64,000 nt of DNA from CAVSRC01 sp963830205 (GCA_963830205.1 CAWHLP010000041.1:124001-188000); one strand, 5' to 3'. Positions 1 through 9,532 are shown, numbered from the stretch's first letter. The notes: generated from the sequence alone by a model not told the origin. Made by a program: numbers and translations.

Positions 1-719
1 TCATCCTTGATCACCCGGCTGCGCGGCACGTCGCGCGCCTGCGCCTCGCGCTCGCGCCAGGCGGCCACCTCGCGCATGACGGCAAGCTCGATCGGCTTGC
101 GCACCCTGAGCTTGAGCCGCTGCCACGCTTCTTCCGGCTCCATGTTGTAGGTGCCCGGCGAGGTCAGCACCTCCATCTCCTCGCGCACCCATTCGCTGCG
201 CTTCTGCTCGTCCAGGCGGGCGGCGAGCGCCTGATAGACGTCGCGGAGATGGGTGACGTCGGCCAGCGCATATTCGACCTGCTTTTCCGACAGCGGCCGC
301 CGGCTCCAGTCGGTGAAGCGCGACGACTTGTCGATGCGCGTGCCGGTGAGCTTCTGGACGAGCTGGTCGTAGCTGACCGACTCGCCGAAGCCGCAGACCA
401 TGGCCGCGACCTGGGTGTCGAACACCGGATGCGGGATCAGGCCGCCGAGGTGGTAGACGATCTCGATGTCCTGGCGGGCGGCATGAAAGACCTTGATGAC
501 CTTCTCGTTCTTCATCAGCTTGAAGAACGGCTCGAGGTCGAGCTCCGGCGCGGTGGCGTCGATGATCGCCGCCTCCTCCGGGCCAGCCATCTGGATCACG
601 CAAAGCTTTGGCCAGAAAGTCGTTTCCCGCATGAATTCGGTATCGACCGTGATCGCGGGGAAGTGGGCAAGGCGCCGGCACAGGGCGGCAAGATCAGCGG
701 TCGAGGTGACGATAGTCAT
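1..719 (-). CDS. rnd: Ribonuclease D, 3' end outside window
   Basis: A 3'-5' exoribonuclease of the DEDD family that trims tRNA and other RNA 3' ends. Reading leftwards from the ATG at 719, the protein begins MTIVTSTADLAALC and carries the Exo I acidic motif in VDTEFMRE, then KVFHAARQDIE and later VSYDQLVQKLTG, all typical of the RNase D exonuclease domain. About 239 codons are visible; family members run to about 380 residues, so the HRDC-containing C-terminus lies beyond the left edge. It is divergent from aspS, with about 340 bases between the two starts. The family assignment is strong; the completeness of the gene cannot be judged here. Confidence 0.9.
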   Translation of the reverse strand, partial: MTIVTSTADLAALCRRLAHFPAITVDTEFMRETTFWPKLCVIQMAGPEEAAIIDATAPELDLEPFFKLMKNEKVIKVFHAARQDIEIVYHLGGLIPHPVFDTQVAAMVCGFGESVSYDQLVQKLTGTRIDKSSRFTDWSRRPLSEKQVEYALADVTHLRDVYQALAARLDEQKRSEWVREEMEVLTSPGTYNMEPEEAWQRLKLRVRKPIELAVMREVAAWREREAQARDVPRSRVIKD

Positions 720-1059
720 GGTGTTCGTATAGCCGACCAGGGGGCGATTTGTCCCTCATCTATCTGTCGCCCGCGACGCTTTTGCTGAATCTATCGAATT
801 ATCGACAAGTGCCAGTATTGCAAGGCTTTTCTGGGCTGGGCACCAGGCCGTATTGTCAATTTTGACGGACCAGGGGCTGCGACCGCAGCAATCTGCCGCG
901 ATCCTGCGCCGCCGAGCGGCCGAGTCGGGCCGCCGCATCCCGTCAACCGCGACGGGCCGGGCCTTGACAGCCAAGCGAACGCGTGCGCTTTTCCGGCGGC
1001 CAGAAACCGGCCATTTCACGCCCGCCGGGCGACCGTTTGACGACTTGAGAAGACCTCCC

Positions 1060-2850
1060 ATGCACCGCTATCGCAGCCATACCTGTGGCGCCCTCCGCCC
1101 CGCCGATGTCGACCAATCCGTCCGCCTTTCCGGATGGGTGCACCGGGTGCGCGACCACGGCGGCCTGCTGTTCATCGACCTGCGCGACCACTACGGCCTG
1201 ACCCAGTGCGTTGCCGACCCCGATTCGCCCGCCTTCGGCGCCGCCGAGCGGGTGCGCGCGGAATGGGTGATCCGCATCGAGGGCAAGGTGAAGGTGCGCA
1301 CGCCGGAGACCGCCAATGCCAACCTGCCGACCGGCGAGGTCGAGGTCTTCATCGATACGCTGGAGGTGCTGTCGGAGGCGGCGGAGCTGCCCATGCCGGT
1401 CTTCGGCGATCTCGACTATCCCGAGGAGACGCGGCTCAAGTACCGCTTCCTCGATCTCCGCCGCGACAAGCTGCACCGCAACATCATGAAGCGCGGGGCG
1501 ATCATCACCTCGCTGCGCCAGCGCATGATTGCTTCCAACTTCTTCGAGTTCCAGACGCCGATCCTGACCGCGTCGTCGCCCGAGGGGGCGCGCGACTTCC
1601 TGGTGCCCTCGCGCCTGCATCCCGGCAAGTTCTACGCGCTGCCCCAGGCGCCCCAGCAGTTCAAGCAGCTCATCATGATCGCGGGCTTCGACCGCTACTT
1701 CCAGATCGCGCCATGCTTCCGCGACGAGGACGCCCGCGCCGACCGTTCGCCCGGCGAGTTCTACCAGCTCGACATCGAGATGAGCTTCGTCGAGCAGGAG
1801 GACGTCTTCCAGGCGGTCGAGCCGGTGCTGCGCGGCCTCTTCGAGGAGTTCGGCGAGGGCAAGCCGGTGACCCAGGAGTTCCCGCGCATCCCCTATGTCG
1901 AGGCGCTGAGGAAATACGGCTCCGACAAGCCGGACCTCAGGAACCCGATCGAGATGCAGGACGTGACGGCCCATTTCGCCGGCTCCGGCTTCAAGGTCTT
2001 CGCCAGCCAGATCGAGGCCGATGCCAAGGTCGTGGTGTGGGCGATCCCGGCGCCGACCGGGGGCAACCGCGCCTTCTGCGACCGCATGAACGCCTGGGCG
2101 CAGGGCGAGGGCCAGCCGGGCCTCGGCTACATCTTCTTCCGCGACGACGGCGCCGGCGCCGGGCCGATCGCCAAGAACATCGGCGAGGACCGTACCGAGG
2201 CGATCCGCAACCAGCTCGGCCTCAGCGACGGCGACGCCGTCTTCTTCATCGCCGGCCGGCCCGACAAGTTCGTCGCCTTTGCCGGCGCGGCGCGCCAGAA
2301 GGTCGGCCGCGACCTCAAGCTGGTCGATGAGGATCGCTTCGCCTTCTGCTGGATCGTCGACTTCCCGATGTACGAGTGGAACGAGGAGCTGAAGAAGATC
2401 GACTTCTCCCACAACCCGTTCTCGATGCCCAACTACGACCACGACGCCTTCGTCGCGCTCGACCCGGCCGACCAGGATGCGATCCTGTCGATCCGCGCCT
2501 TCCAGTACGACATCGTCTGCAATGGCGTCGAACTGTCGTCGGGCGCCATCCGGAACCACAAGCCGGAGATCATGAAGAAGGCCTTCGCCATCGCCGGCTA
2601 CGGCGAGGACGTTCTGCACGCCAAGTTCGGCGGCATGCTGCACGCCTTGCAGATGGGCGCCCCGCCGCACGGCGGCATCGCGCCCGGCATCGACCGCATC
2701 GTCATGCTGCTCTGCGGCGAGGACAATCTGCGCGAGGTGACGCTGTTCCCGATGAACCAGCGGGCCGAGGACCTGATGATGGGCGCACCCTCCGAGGTCA
2801 CCGCCCAGCAGTTGCGCGAGCTTCACATCCGCCTGAACCTGCCGGAATAG
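1060..2850 (+). CDS. aspS: Aspartyl-tRNA synthetase
   Basis: Charges tRNA with aspartate; class II synthetase of bacterial type, 596 residues, the usual length. An N-terminal OB-fold anticodon domain (SGWVHRVRDHGGLLFIDLRD) comes first, then motif 2 (FRDEDARADR) and motif 3 (GGIAPGIDRIVML), with the bacterial GAD insert between them. The frame is open upstream to 853, but the start at MHRYRSHT matches the family N-terminus. The ribosome site is weak (GAGAAGACC). In many alphaproteobacteria this enzyme also charges tRNA-Asn for the GatCAB route; that is family knowledge, not seen here. It converges on the exported protein gene at 2877. Confidence 0.97.
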   Translation: MHRYRSHTCGALRPADVDQSVRLSGWVHRVRDHGGLLFIDLRDHYGLTQCVADPDSPAFGAAERVRAEWVIRIEGKVKVRTPETANANLPTGEVEVFIDTLEVLSEAAELPMPVFGDLDYPEETRLKYRFLDLRRDKLHRNIMKRGAIITSLRQRMIASNFFEFQTPILTASSPEGARDFLVPSRLHPGKFYALPQAPQQFKQLIMIAGFDRYFQIAPCFRDEDARADRSPGEFYQLDIEMSFVEQEDVFQAVEPVLRGLFEEFGEGKPVTQEFPRIPYVEALRKYGSDKPDLRNPIEMQDVTAHFAGSGFKVFASQIEADAKVVVWAIPAPTGGNRAFCDRMNAWAQGEGQPGLGYIFFRDDGAGAGPIAKNIGEDRTEAIRNQLGLSDGDAVFFIAGRPDKFVAFAGAARQKVGRDLKLVDEDRFAFCWIVDFPMYEWNEELKKIDFSHNPFSMPNYDHDAFVALDPADQDAILSIRAFQYDIVCNGVELSSGAIRNHKPEIMKKAFAIAGYGEDVLHAKFGGMLHALQMGAPPHGGIAPGIDRIVMLLCGEDNLREVTLFPMNQRAEDLMMGAPSEVTAQQLRELHIRLNLPE

Positions 2851-2876
2851 CCGCGGCCCGGGGCCGCGGCCTTCCG
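2851..2876. terminator. GC-rich hairpin between convergent genes
   Basis: Self-complementary arms CCGCGGCCC and GGGCCGCGG lie immediately after the aspS stop and before the stop of the opposing gene. There is only a weak T-rich tail (CTTCCGTT), so it may serve as a two-way terminator or simply protect transcript ends. Confidence 0.55.
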
Positions 2877-4949
2877 TTATTGCGCCGGCGCGGTCGAGCG
2901 CATGTCGCCGCCGACCGGCGCGTCGCCCTTGGGGGGCGCTGGCGGCTGGCCGCCGCCGTTGTCCGGCGGCATGGCCGATGTATCGATGGTGAGGCCGAGG
3001 AGCGAGATCAGCGAGGCTGGCTCGCTGTCTGCCGCCGCGGAAATGGCCATGAGGCCGACCGGCGTCGGCGGCGCCATCGAGACGCTGATCGACGATCCCG
3101 GCGCGGCGACAAACGCCTTCACCACCGGCGCCAGCTTCGCCATGATGCCGGTCTCGCGCACCACCGCCGCCACCTGCGGGTCGTGCAGCACGAACAGCGA
3201 CAAGAGCAGCGGCATGGCGTCGGCGAACTGCTGGCGGAACTTGTCGGGATTGGCGTGCATCTTCTCGGCCAGCAGGTCGAGGCCCTTGCCGACGATCGAG
3301 TCGTCCTTGAGGGTCAGCTTGGCCTGCTTGAGCGACAGGTCGGGCAGCACGTCGGGCAGCGCCTGCGGGTTCTCCAGCGCCTCGCGCGGCAGGCCGCCGA
3401 GCAGCATCGACAGAGCGAGCCCGCCGGCCCCCTTCATGTCGAACTGCAGGCGGTCGACGGCGAGCGTCTCGTCGGTCTCGTTCCAGTTGACCTTGAGGTG
3501 ATAGCTGATGTCGAGCGTGTCGTAGCCGAGCTTGGCGAAGACCGCCCGGCCGTTGGCATCGAGCGCCGACACCGGCACGACGGCATCGCTGACGTCGGCC
3601 GAGACCGCGGTCGGCACCGCGCCGACATAGCTGGCAAGGTCGATGCGCATCTTGTCGAGGGTGACGTGCGGGGCGCCGGCTGCATCGACATCGAGGCCCG
3701 ACATCTCGATGAAGCCCGGCTTCGGGGCGAGGCCGGTGAGATCAGGGGTGCCATTCCCCCCCTGGTTTGCCGCGATCGCCTGGATCAGCGCATCGGCGCC
3801 CGGCAGCACCACGTTGCCGATGGCGAAATGGCCGAGCTTGAAGGCGCCCACGTCGGGGACTTCGGTGGCGAAATCGTCGACGGCGAACTCGCCCAGCCGC
3901 TCGATCGAGAGGTCCGACATGTTGAAGCCGCCGAGGTGGAAGCTCTTCATGCCGGTGGCGGCGATATCGAGCCCGCTGATGCCGAGGCGGCCGAGGCCAT
4001 AGGCCGACAGCATGTCGACCACCGCGCGTGCCGACTCCGGGTCGTCGGTGGGTGTGTTCGGATCGAGGATGATCCGGTCAATGTAGCTGGCGAAGCTCCG
4101 CCCCGGCTGGCGCAGCTTGAAGTCGACCAGCGACATCAGCGTCATGGTCATCTGCACGCCCGGCCCCGACACGGCGAAATCGTGGTAGGCGGCAAGGCCC
4201 GTCACCGTGTGCCAGCCGCCGTCGCCGACACCGCCGGCGTAGCGGTCCGGGTCGAACACCCTGAGCGCGGCGTCGATGTCGATGTCGTGCGCCTCGAAGC
4301 TGGCGACCTTCATGGTCATCAGCCCGTCGGGGTCGGGCGATTCCATGGTGAGCGGCCCGGCGGTGACCGCGGCGATCTTGCCGCCCTGCCAGCGGTCGAT
4401 GCGGAACTGGTTGTAGACGAGGCGGCTGGATACGCCGGCATTGTCCTCGGTGAAGGTCAGCGAACCGATGCGGCCGTTGGTCATCGCCAGCCGGGTGAAC
4501 GGCGCATAGGCTTTGACCGCCGAGGTGAACGGATGCTGCGGATCCCACACGAAGGCAGGTAGCGCCGGCATGGCGAATGCGTTGACCTCGCCGTCCGCCA
4601 GGGCGACCTTGAACGGCCCCGCCTGCAGCGCGCCCTTGTCGACGGTGACGTGGCTGGCGGTGAAGCCGCCGCCGGGGACGCCGACGTAGCCGGTCATGGC
4701 GACATTGCCGAATTCGACGCGGACACCCGGCACCGCGCTCTCGATCGCGAGCCCGGTGAGCACGGCGCGGTCGCTCGCCGCGTCATAGGCGAGCGATTTG
4801 TACGTCGCCTGCCAGTCGGGCGAGGCGTCGACCGAGGCGACCCATCCCTTGATCGCGGTTTCGACCGGCGCCTCGGCGGCAGCGGTCTGCACGAACAGGG
4901 CGAGGCCGGCACCGGCGATGAGGCCGGCGGCAGCGAACCGGAACAGCAT
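2877..4949 (-). CDS. Exported protein of unknown function, paralogue of next gene
   Basis: A 690-residue protein starting MLFRFAAAGLIAGAGLALF, a clear Sec signal peptide ending near AAA-E. An upstream start at 5015 is possible, but the ATG at 4949 has a good ribosome site (AAGGGGGTGAT). The mature part alternates hydrophobic beta-rich stretches and ends in a disordered Pro/Gly tail. No catalytic motif was recognised. Its C-terminal region (SVSMAPPTPVGL followed by LISLLGLTI) matches the neighbouring 383-residue protein (TITLAPPAPVPF followed by LPELLGVDI), so the two look like products of duplication. With 37 bases between them on the same strand they probably form an operon. An envelope role is inferred from the signal peptide only. 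Confidence 0.8.
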   Translation of the reverse strand: MLFRFAAAGLIAGAGLALFVQTAAAEAPVETAIKGWVASVDASPDWQATYKSLAYDAASDRAVLTGLAIESAVPGVRVEFGNVAMTGYVGVPGGGFTASHVTVDKGALQAGPFKVALADGEVNAFAMPALPAFVWDPQHPFTSAVKAYAPFTRLAMTNGRIGSLTFTEDNAGVSSRLVYNQFRIDRWQGGKIAAVTAGPLTMESPDPDGLMTMKVASFEAHDIDIDAALRVFDPDRYAGGVGDGGWHTVTGLAAYHDFAVSGPGVQMTMTLMSLVDFKLRQPGRSFASYIDRIILDPNTPTDDPESARAVVDMLSAYGLGRLGISGLDIAATGMKSFHLGGFNMSDLSIERLGEFAVDDFATEVPDVGAFKLGHFAIGNVVLPGADALIQAIAANQGGNGTPDLTGLAPKPGFIEMSGLDVDAAGAPHVTLDKMRIDLASYVGAVPTAVSADVSDAVVPVSALDANGRAVFAKLGYDTLDISYHLKVNWNETDETLAVDRLQFDMKGAGGLALSMLLGGLPREALENPQALPDVLPDLSLKQAKLTLKDDSIVGKGLDLLAEKMHANPDKFRQQFADAMPLLLSLFVLHDPQVAAVVRETGIMAKLAPVVKAFVAAPGSSISVSMAPPTPVGLMAISAAADSEPASLISLLGLTIDTSAMPPDNGGGQPPAPPKGDAPVGGDMRSTAPAQ

Positions 4950-4986
4950 GATCACCCCCCTTGTCGGAGCGGCCGCAAGCGGGCGC

Positions 4987-6138
4987 TCATTTGTTGACGG
5001 CGATATCGACGCCAAGCAGCTCCGGCAACTTCGTCTGATCGGCGTTAAGCGTTTCGGCCACCTTGCCGAACGGAACCGGGGCCGGCGGCGCCAACGTGAT
5101 GGTCAGCGATTTCGGGTCTTTCAGGAAATCGGTGAGCGCCGTCTGCACCTTCTGCTGGAAGTCCATGCCGCCGGCATCGCCGATCAGGAACATGAGCAGC
5201 ATCGGCCACTGGGCGGCGACGTCCTCGCGCGAGCTGCCGAGGATCTGCGCCTGCATGTCGAGCGCCCGCTCGATGACGCCGGCATTGTCGAAACGGATGC
5301 TCAGCGCGTCGAGGCTGGGCGACTGCTTGGCCGCCGGGGTTCCGTCCGTGCTGGCGCCGACCATGCCATGCACCTTGACGTCGCTGAAGGCGCCGGTGAT
5401 GGCGAGCTTGCCGACGTCGGTGACGTCGAGGGTGAAGCCGCGCAGCGCGAACTTGTCGGCGGCGGTGTCGAAGCCCGCATCGAGGGCCACCGAGAGGACC
5501 AGGTCGGTGTAGCCGAGGCCCTGCATCATGCCGCGCACCTCGGGCGTGCTGAAGGCGGAGGCCGGCAGATGAACGCCCGTCGTGGTGAAGGTGACGCTGT
5601 TGGGTTCGCCGTTGGCGTCGGCCCCCATGGTGAAATCGACCTTGGCAACGTCGATCGGCTGGGCGAGCTGGGGGTCGCTGATGGTGATGCCGCTCACCGT
5701 GGCGGTGCTGAACGGCAGGATCTTGTTGGAGAGCCCCTTGATCTCGTCCGCCGTCGGGACGACGGCATTGGCGACCACCGCCGTCTGCCAGGCCACCGTC
5801 GACGTGCGGTCCTTGGCGGTACCGTTGTTGAAGGCAATGCTAGTGGCGGTGAAGCCGCCCGGCTGGCGTTCGGCGGCGCCGCTGACGACGATCGTGGCGA
5901 TGTCGATGTCGCGGCTGGTGCGCTTGGGCTGCACCGCCTTGAACCCGGTGATGATGATCGTGTCGCCGCTGACGGTGGCGTCGGCGTAGCTGGCCTGGGC
6001 CTTGCCGGAGGCGCCGAAGGCGGCGACCAGCGCGTCGGCGACCGCATGCGCGTCAGGCGCTGCGGCGGCGCCCGCGGCAGCGAGAATGGCAATCAGAAAC
6101 GAGCCGAACGCGGCCAGATGCGACGCTTTGCGAAGCAT
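4987..6138 (-). CDS. Exported protein of unknown function, shorter paralogue
   Basis: A 383-residue protein beginning MLRKASHLAAFGSFLIAI, with a signal peptide cut near AAAA-P. The ATG at 6138 is preceded by a strong GGAGGGGG ribosome site, so the longer open frame to 6225 was not used. It shares the C-terminal block APPAPVPF...LLGVDI with the 690-residue protein downstream, and repeated short beta-like segments such as VKVHGMVGA suggest a beta-rich, periplasmic lipid- or protein-binding fold. No enzyme motif is visible. It leads the two-gene unit, so the pair is probably co-transcribed. Function unknown. Confidence 0.8.
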   Translation of the reverse strand: MLRKASHLAAFGSFLIAILAAAGAAAAPDAHAVADALVAAFGASGKAQASYADATVSGDTIIITGFKAVQPKRTSRDIDIATIVVSGAAERQPGGFTATSIAFNNGTAKDRTSTVAWQTAVVANAVVPTADEIKGLSNKILPFSTATVSGITISDPQLAQPIDVAKVDFTMGADANGEPNSVTFTTTGVHLPASAFSTPEVRGMMQGLGYTDLVLSVALDAGFDTAADKFALRGFTLDVTDVGKLAITGAFSDVKVHGMVGASTDGTPAAKQSPSLDALSIRFDNAGVIERALDMQAQILGSSREDVAAQWPMLLMFLIGDAGGMDFQQKVQTALTDFLKDPKSLTITLAPPAPVPFGKVAETLNADQTKLPELLGVDIAVNK

Positions 6139-6277
6139 GGTCCCCCTCCCGGGCAATGGCTTGGCGGCTGACGGATTCGCCAGCCATAGGGGCGCGATAT
6201 TCGCTGTACATCGCGGCGAGGACAAGGCGGATGATGCGGCCTCGGCCGGCCATCGCGGGCCGGCCGCCGGCCCGGCG

Positions 6278-7915
6278 TCACACCGCCTTGAGGGTCTGCG
6301 CCGGCTCGGCCTGCGCCCGGGCGGGCGGCACGACCGGGCGGCCCGGCAGGTCGCGGCCGGCCGGCTCCATGGCCCCGACCAGGTCGAGGAACATGCGCCC
6401 GGTCAGCGGTGGCGAGAACAGATAGCCTTGGGCGCTGTCGGCGCCGTGCTGGCGCAGATAGTCGAGCTGCTCGAAAGTCTCGACGCCTTCGGCGACGACT
6501 TCCATGCCCAGGTCATGGCCGAGCTTGATGAGCGAATCGACGATCGGCGACGCCGTCCGGCCGGCTCCGATGGTTTCGATGAACAGCCGGTCGATCTTGA
6601 CCACGTCGACGCCCAGGTGATGCAGGTAGGCAAGTCCGCCGTGGCCGGCGCCGGCATCGTCGAGCGCGACGCGGGCTCCCAGGGCCTGAAGCGCGCGGAT
6701 GATGACCTTGGCGCGCTGGATGTTGCGCAGCGGCTGGCGCTCGGTGATCTCGAAGACGAGCTGGTTGAACGACATGCTGGCGCCGCGGAAGATGCCTTCG
6801 ATATCGCGCACCGTGCTGAGCTGGGTGAAGTGGTCGTTGAACAGGTTGATGCCGACCTTGAGCTGGGGACGGGCGCCCATGACCTGGTCGAGGTCGGCGC
6901 GCACCGCACGCATCAGCGAGCGCGTCATCGACACGGCAAGCCCACTCGATTCGGCGAGCAGGATGAAGGAATCGGGGTCGAGCACCGTGCCGTTCGGCTT
7001 CTGCCAGCGCATGAGCACCTCGCAGCCCACCAGGCGGCCGGTGCTGATGTCGATCATCGGCTGGTAATAGGGCACGAACTCGCCGCGCGCGGCGGCCTCG
7101 CGCAGCCGGGCGATTTCCACCGGCGGGCCTTTGAGCAGGTAGACCAGCAGCGCAAAGAGCAGCGTGCTGACGAGCCCGCCGCACAGCCGAATGTAGAACA
7201 GCAGGTCGGCATACCTGACCGCGTAGACGCTGTAGGGCGCCGATAGACGCATGGAAACCGGGAAGCGCAGCGATGTGGCCACGGCCGAGATCGGGTCGTG
7301 TTCCGCCGCCTCCGTCGGCGACGGGCCAAAGCCGGCAAGGGACACGCCGTTGGCAAGCTCCAGCGCGCCGACCATGCTGCCTCTCAGCACGCGCGGCAGG
7401 TTGCCGATGGCCAGCGCGTCGCTGGCGACGAAGGCGGCGACGCGGCTGCCATCGGGTCGCGCGCGCAGGACCATGACCGCCTCGCCATCGGTCGACTTCA
7501 GGCGAACCAGGCCGAGGCTGGTCGTGCCGTCGGCGAGCGGCTGCATGAGTGACAGGGGCTCGATCGCATCGGTGCCGCCGAACTGGTTGCAGCGCACGCT
7601 GCCATCGGCGTCGATCATCGCGACGGCCTTGACCGGCACCGACGTAGCCGTGACGCGCTGCATGGTGGACAAGGCGTGCGGGTCGCAGCCGCTGATGCCG
7701 TCGAGCACCAGGTGGTTGACGGCGTTGACCCCGCTGGCGATGGCGTTGACGCTGAGGGAGAGGAAATCCGCGGCAAGCGCGGCAGTTTCCACGTGGGCGC
7801 GCTCGTGGGTGAAGCGGTCGACGAGCACCTGCGCGCCGACGATCGGCGCGATCGTCAGGACCAAACCGACGGCGCCGAGGGTGAAGCGTCCGCGTCGCGA
7901 CCACAACCAGGTCAA
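6278..7915 (-). CDS. CSS-domain / EAL cyclic-di-GMP phosphodiesterase
   Basis: A 545-residue inner-membrane protein: one membrane helix (about residues 8-30), a periplasmic CSS-type sensor domain with paired cysteines (SGCDPHA and RCNQFGG), a second helix, then a cytoplasmic EAL domain that hydrolyses c-di-GMP. Seen EAL landmarks: YYQPMID, CEVLMRW (EVL in place of EAL), INLFNDHF, FEITER, LDDAGAGHGG, VKIDRLF and AEGVET, so metal ligands and the general-base Glu appear kept. The start is most likely TTG at 7915 (TWLWSRRGRF), 9 bases after AAAGGGGG; no ATG nearby has a site. Family knowledge: in E. coli relatives, Cys oxidation by DsbA/DsbB controls activity. Regulation here is unknown. Confidence 0.88.
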   Translation of the reverse strand: MTWLWSRRGRFTLGAVGLVLTIAPIVGAQVLVDRFTHERAHVETAALAADFLSLSVNAIASGVNAVNHLVLDGISGCDPHALSTMQRVTATSVPVKAVAMIDADGSVRCNQFGGTDAIEPLSLMQPLADGTTSLGLVRLKSTDGEAVMVLRARPDGSRVAAFVASDALAIGNLPRVLRGSMVGALELANGVSLAGFGPSPTEAAEHDPISAVATSLRFPVSMRLSAPYSVYAVRYADLLFYIRLCGGLVSTLLFALLVYLLKGPPVEIARLREAAARGEFVPYYQPMIDISTGRLVGCEVLMRWQKPNGTVLDPDSFILLAESSGLAVSMTRSLMRAVRADLDQVMGARPQLKVGINLFNDHFTQLSTVRDIEGIFRGASMSFNQLVFEITERQPLRNIQRAKVIIRALQALGARVALDDAGAGHGGLAYLHHLGVDVVKIDRLFIETIGAGRTASPIVDSLIKLGHDLGMEVVAEGVETFEQLDYLRQHGADSAQGYLFSPPLTGRMFLDLVGAMEPAGRDLPGRPVVPPARAQAEPAQTLKAV

Positions 7916-8028
7916 GAGCGAGGTCCCCCTTTCCTCATCAGGTATGCCACGAGGGGGTGAAGTCGCGATTAATGCCGCGACGAGATTCCTAGCAGTTGCA
8001 AAGCCTTCGCCCGATGCTGGTGGCCGGC

Positions 8029-8439
8029 TCAATCCTTCTGCAGGATCATGAAGACGTCCGGCCGGTTGGGCGTGCCGGCATTGTGGTACCACAGGCGGCC
8101 GTCATACCAGTCGTGGTGGACCGAATCGATGCACGGCCACACGCATTCGGTGTAGCGGGTTGGCGAGGAGACCAGATACGCCATCTGCGGCGGCACGTAG
8201 ATGCCGGCCGGCTGGCCTTGCGGGCAGCGCGGATCGTAGGGCGCTACGTCGTAGATGCGCACATAGTCGGTGCCCAACTTGTGCTTGTGCCCGGCGGCCA
8301 GCGGGGCGTGGTTGATGGCGACGCAGCCGCTCGGGGCATAGGCCGGGGGGGCAGCGGCGAGATCGGCGGCAAAGGCGCCGCTGGCAGGGGCCGACAGGGC
8401 TGAGGCGAAAGCGACGGCGATCAGGCAGCGGTGCAACAT
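8029..8439 (-). CDS. Small exported protein, function unknown
   Basis: A 136-residue protein with signal peptide MLHRCLIAVAFASALSAPA. The mature part holds four Cys (SGCVAIN, DPRCPQ, ECVWPC), suggesting disulfides in the periplasm, and aromatic motifs HHDWYDGRLWYHN near the end. The start at 8439 follows GGAGGG. It lies between the EAL protein and a DUF1993 gene on the same strand, but the gaps of 86-114 bases suggest independent transcription. I do not recognise the family. Confidence 0.75.
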   Translation of the reverse strand: MLHRCLIAVAFASALSAPASGAFAADLAAAPPAYAPSGCVAINHAPLAAGHKHKLGTDYVRIYDVAPYDPRCPQGQPAGIYVPPQMAYLVSSPTRYTECVWPCIDSVHHDWYDGRLWYHNAGTPNRPDVFMILQKD

Positions 8440-8524
8440 GGCGGACCCTCCGGCGGCGGGCGGACGTGCCCGGCGCAGCGCCATTGAAACCCGAGCGTGG
8501 TTAATGGCCGGTTAGCCGCCAGCC

Positions 8525-9031
8525 TCAGGCATCGCCCAGGAAGTCGGACTTGGAGAGCGGCACGCCGTTGTGGCGCAGGATGGCGTAGGCGGCGGTGGCG
8601 TGGAAATAGAAGTTGGGCATGGAGAAGAAGAGCAGGTACTGCTCGCCGGTCATGGTCACGTCATGGCCGCCGAGCCGGAACGCGATAGGGCGGTCGGCGC
8701 TGTCCTCGAAGCGGTCGGCGGAGAGGCCCTTGACGAAGGCCAGCGCCCAGCCCACCCGCGCCGTGAGGTCGGCGAAGCTCGCGTCCTTGCCGTCGAACTC
8801 GGGGATGGGCAGGCCGGCGATCCGCGCCGGACCGCGCGTGGCGTGGTTGCAGACGGCGCGCACCTGTTCGCCCAGGGACCACATGTCGGGATAGAGGCGG
8901 GCGGTGATCAGCGCCTCCGGCTTGATCTTGTGCGCCTCGGCATGGGCGGCCGCCTTGTCGAGGGTGGCGGCGAGCTTGGTCAGGATGTTGGCGTAGACCG
9001 GTACCGATATGGCGTACATGGAGAGCGTCAT
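8525..9031 (-). CDS. DUF1993 family protein
   Basis: A 168-residue soluble protein. The N-terminus MTLSMYAISVPVYANILTKL and the blocks ITARLYPDMWSL, QVRAVCNHATRG, LTMTGEQ-like VTMTGEQYLLFF and NFYFHATAAYAILRHNGV match the DUF1993 pattern, a helical-bundle family related to DinB-type proteins whose role is not established. The ATG at 9031 is preceded by AAGGAA; the longer frame to 9181 is rejected because it is basic/proline low-complexity. It diverges from the DUF559 gene with 131 bases between the starts. Confidence 0.85.
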   Translation of the reverse strand: MTLSMYAISVPVYANILTKLAATLDKAAAHAEAHKIKPEALITARLYPDMWSLGEQVRAVCNHATRGPARIAGLPIPEFDGKDASFADLTARVGWALAFVKGLSADRFEDSADRPIAFRLGGHDVTMTGEQYLLFFSMPNFYFHATAAYAILRHNGVPLSKSDFLGDA

Positions 9032-9162
9032 GGACCGTTTCCTTGGGGGCGGGTGTGCTGGCGGCGATGAGTCCGCGCGGGGCCGGACCGTATCACCGGT
9101 GGCGCCGTTGGCAATCGGGGGAAGAGCCCAGACAGAGGCGGCCGGCAAGCGGAGCGACGGGC

Positions 9163-9513
9163 ATGAAGCGGCGGGTGGCATTGCGGCGGGCAGGGTTCCA
9201 TCGCTCGGCGCGCCAAGGGATGAGCGCGGCCGAGGAGGCGCTGTCGGCGCGCCTTGGCACCGCGCCCTTCGGCGCGACGTTCAAGCGCCGGATGCCGGTC
9301 GGCCGGCGCACCGCCGACTTCGGCTCCTATGAAGCGAAGCTCGTCGTCGAGGTCGACGGTGCCGCGCGTGCGCCAAGCGACGCCCATGCGCGCACCACCG
9401 CCTTCGAGGCCGCCGGCTATCTCGTGCTCCGCTTCGCCGAGGAGCATGTGCTCGGCGATATCGAGGCGGTGATGGATGAGATCGGGCGAGCGCTCAAAGT
9501 GTGGAGCGGGTGA
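9163..9513 (+). CDS. DUF559 (Vsr-like) endonuclease-fold protein
   Basis: A 116-residue protein with start MKRRVALRRAGF at 9163, 8 bases behind GGAG. The sequence SAAEEALSARLG, FKRRMPVGRRTADF, KLVVEVDGAA, TTAFEAAGYLVLRF and DIEAVMDEI follows the DUF559 family, which has the PD-(D/E)xK nuclease fold: the Asp of TADF and the E-V-D of VVEVDG fit the active-site pattern. Such genes are scattered singly in alphaproteobacterial genomes and their substrate is unknown. It is convergent with the membrane protein gene at 9533, 19 bases away. Confidence 0.85.
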   Translation: MKRRVALRRAGFHRSARQGMSAAEEALSARLGTAPFGATFKRRMPVGRRTADFGSYEAKLVVEVDGAARAPSDAHARTTAFEAAGYLVLRFAEEHVLGDIEAVMDEIGRALKVWSG

Positions 9514-9532
9514 GGGGTGCGGCTTCGTTTGT

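Noticed and set aside
943..2826. 627-codon open frame antisense to aspS
   Set aside because: Same cause: high-GC codon bias leaves the opposite frame open. The composition is not protein-like.
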